Positions 63,905 to 64,000 of a stretch of DNA of 64,000 nucleotides are shown one piece after another (positions within the stretch are counted from its first letter, which is position 1; every line of letters starts with the position of its first letter). The notes beneath the pieces were generated by a model. The model saw only the letters and a list, made by a program, of their open reading frames with translations, had not been told where the DNA came from and made no database searches. Source of the stretch: Chthoniobacter flavus Ellin428 (GTDB lineage Bacteria; Verrucomicrobiota; Verrucomicrobiia; Chthoniobacterales; Chthoniobacteraceae); assembly GCF_000173075.1 (NCBI RefSeq), contig NZ_ABVL01000003.1, positions 310,001 to 374,000 on the forward strand, written 5' to 3'. Made by a program: the position numbers and the translations under genes.

Positions 63905-64000
63905 TTGAAGTACTGGAACGATAAAACCCGCGCGATCCTGCTCTTCGCGCTCGCCTTCCTCATCTACGGCTTTGGGATCACTCGCGGCTTCGATTTCGAC
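63905..64000 (+). CDS. Start of a membrane protein, cut off by the window end
   Basis: A TTG at 63905 opens KYWNDKTRAILLFALAFLIY, then GFGITRGFDFD to the last base. The hydrophobic segment after a short basic N-terminus is a typical first transmembrane helix, as in glycosyltransferases of the ArnT/PMT kind, but 32 residues are too few to name it. A small open frame ending at 63908 overlaps this start by 4 bases; it has no recognisable domain. Confidence is limited by truncation. Confidence 0.5.
   Translation, partial: MKYWNDKTRAILLFALAFLIYGFGITRGFDFD

Noticed and set aside
63684..63908. A 74-codon open frame before the last gene
   Set aside because: It overlaps the TTG start by 4 bases, which could mean coupling, but the sequence is low-complexity and lacks a recognisable domain or start signal.

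Overview
The window looks like a GC-rich chromosomal segment of a free-living member of the Verrucomicrobiota (PVC superphylum). The inference rests on several things read here: a paired membrane-bound-dehydrogenase-type protein and c-type cytochrome with a DUF1080-like tail (the TIGR02604/TIGR02603 style common in Verrucomicrobia and Planctomycetes), a secreted multi-Ig pectinesterase ending in an LEYALGG-type tail, verrucomicrobial-style pseudopilins, and many intergenic fold-back repeats. No rRNA and no complete tRNA were seen, so the genus cannot be fixed.

Layout. 0-6.7 kb: small hypothetical proteins, a 5' half of a tRNA-Arg, a large secreted pectinesterase, a lipoprotein and an exported carbohydrate-binding-like protein. 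6.8-8.3 kb: a complete ISKra4-like insertion sequence with 22-bp terminal inverted repeats and an A8 frameshift site. 8.8-12.0 kb (minus strand): the rpmH-rnpA-yidD-yidC-khpB cluster, with yidC carrying an apparent frameshift. 12.2-15.9 kb: a toxin-antitoxin-like pair, a gene fragment, a STAS-like protein and a FUSC-family membrane protein with another frameshift. 15.9-20.1 kb: a minus-strand run of unrelated small genes separated by integron attC-like half-sites, read here as a decayed gene-cassette array without an integrase. 20.3-21.4 kb: a noncoding tandem array of about 380-bp units. 21.6-26 kb: nitrite/sulfite reductase, an LRR protein, and a GNAT-larB pair.

26.4-35.3 kb (minus strand): a degradation/respiration-type secreted set (cytochrome, dehydrogenase-like protein, FG-GAP protein, large exported M28 peptidase). 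36-49.5 kb: type IV pilus/type II secretion genes in two blocks (PilB-like, PilT, second PilB-like; PilC plus two pseudopilins), separated by a class A penicillin-binding protein and hypothetical exported proteins. 49.8-63.5 kb: mainly housekeeping and metabolism: ilvD, an acetylxylan-esterase-like hydrolase, sufE-tatD, hslO-tcdA, hisH and hisB, an exported coiled-coil protein, a frameshifted cell-wall amidase and an exported msrB. The window ends inside the first codons of a membrane protein.

Themes. Biosynthetic genes sit among exported hydrolases and surface machinery, which fits a polysaccharide- and protein-degrading soil or freshwater heterotroph. The intergenic DNA is crowded with several families of fold-back elements. 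Three conserved genes (yidC, FUSC, amidase) each need a one-base correction, so either the sequence contains indel errors or the genes are decaying. The most unusual region is the cassette-like array at 15.9-20.1 kb with the tandem noncoding array beside it.
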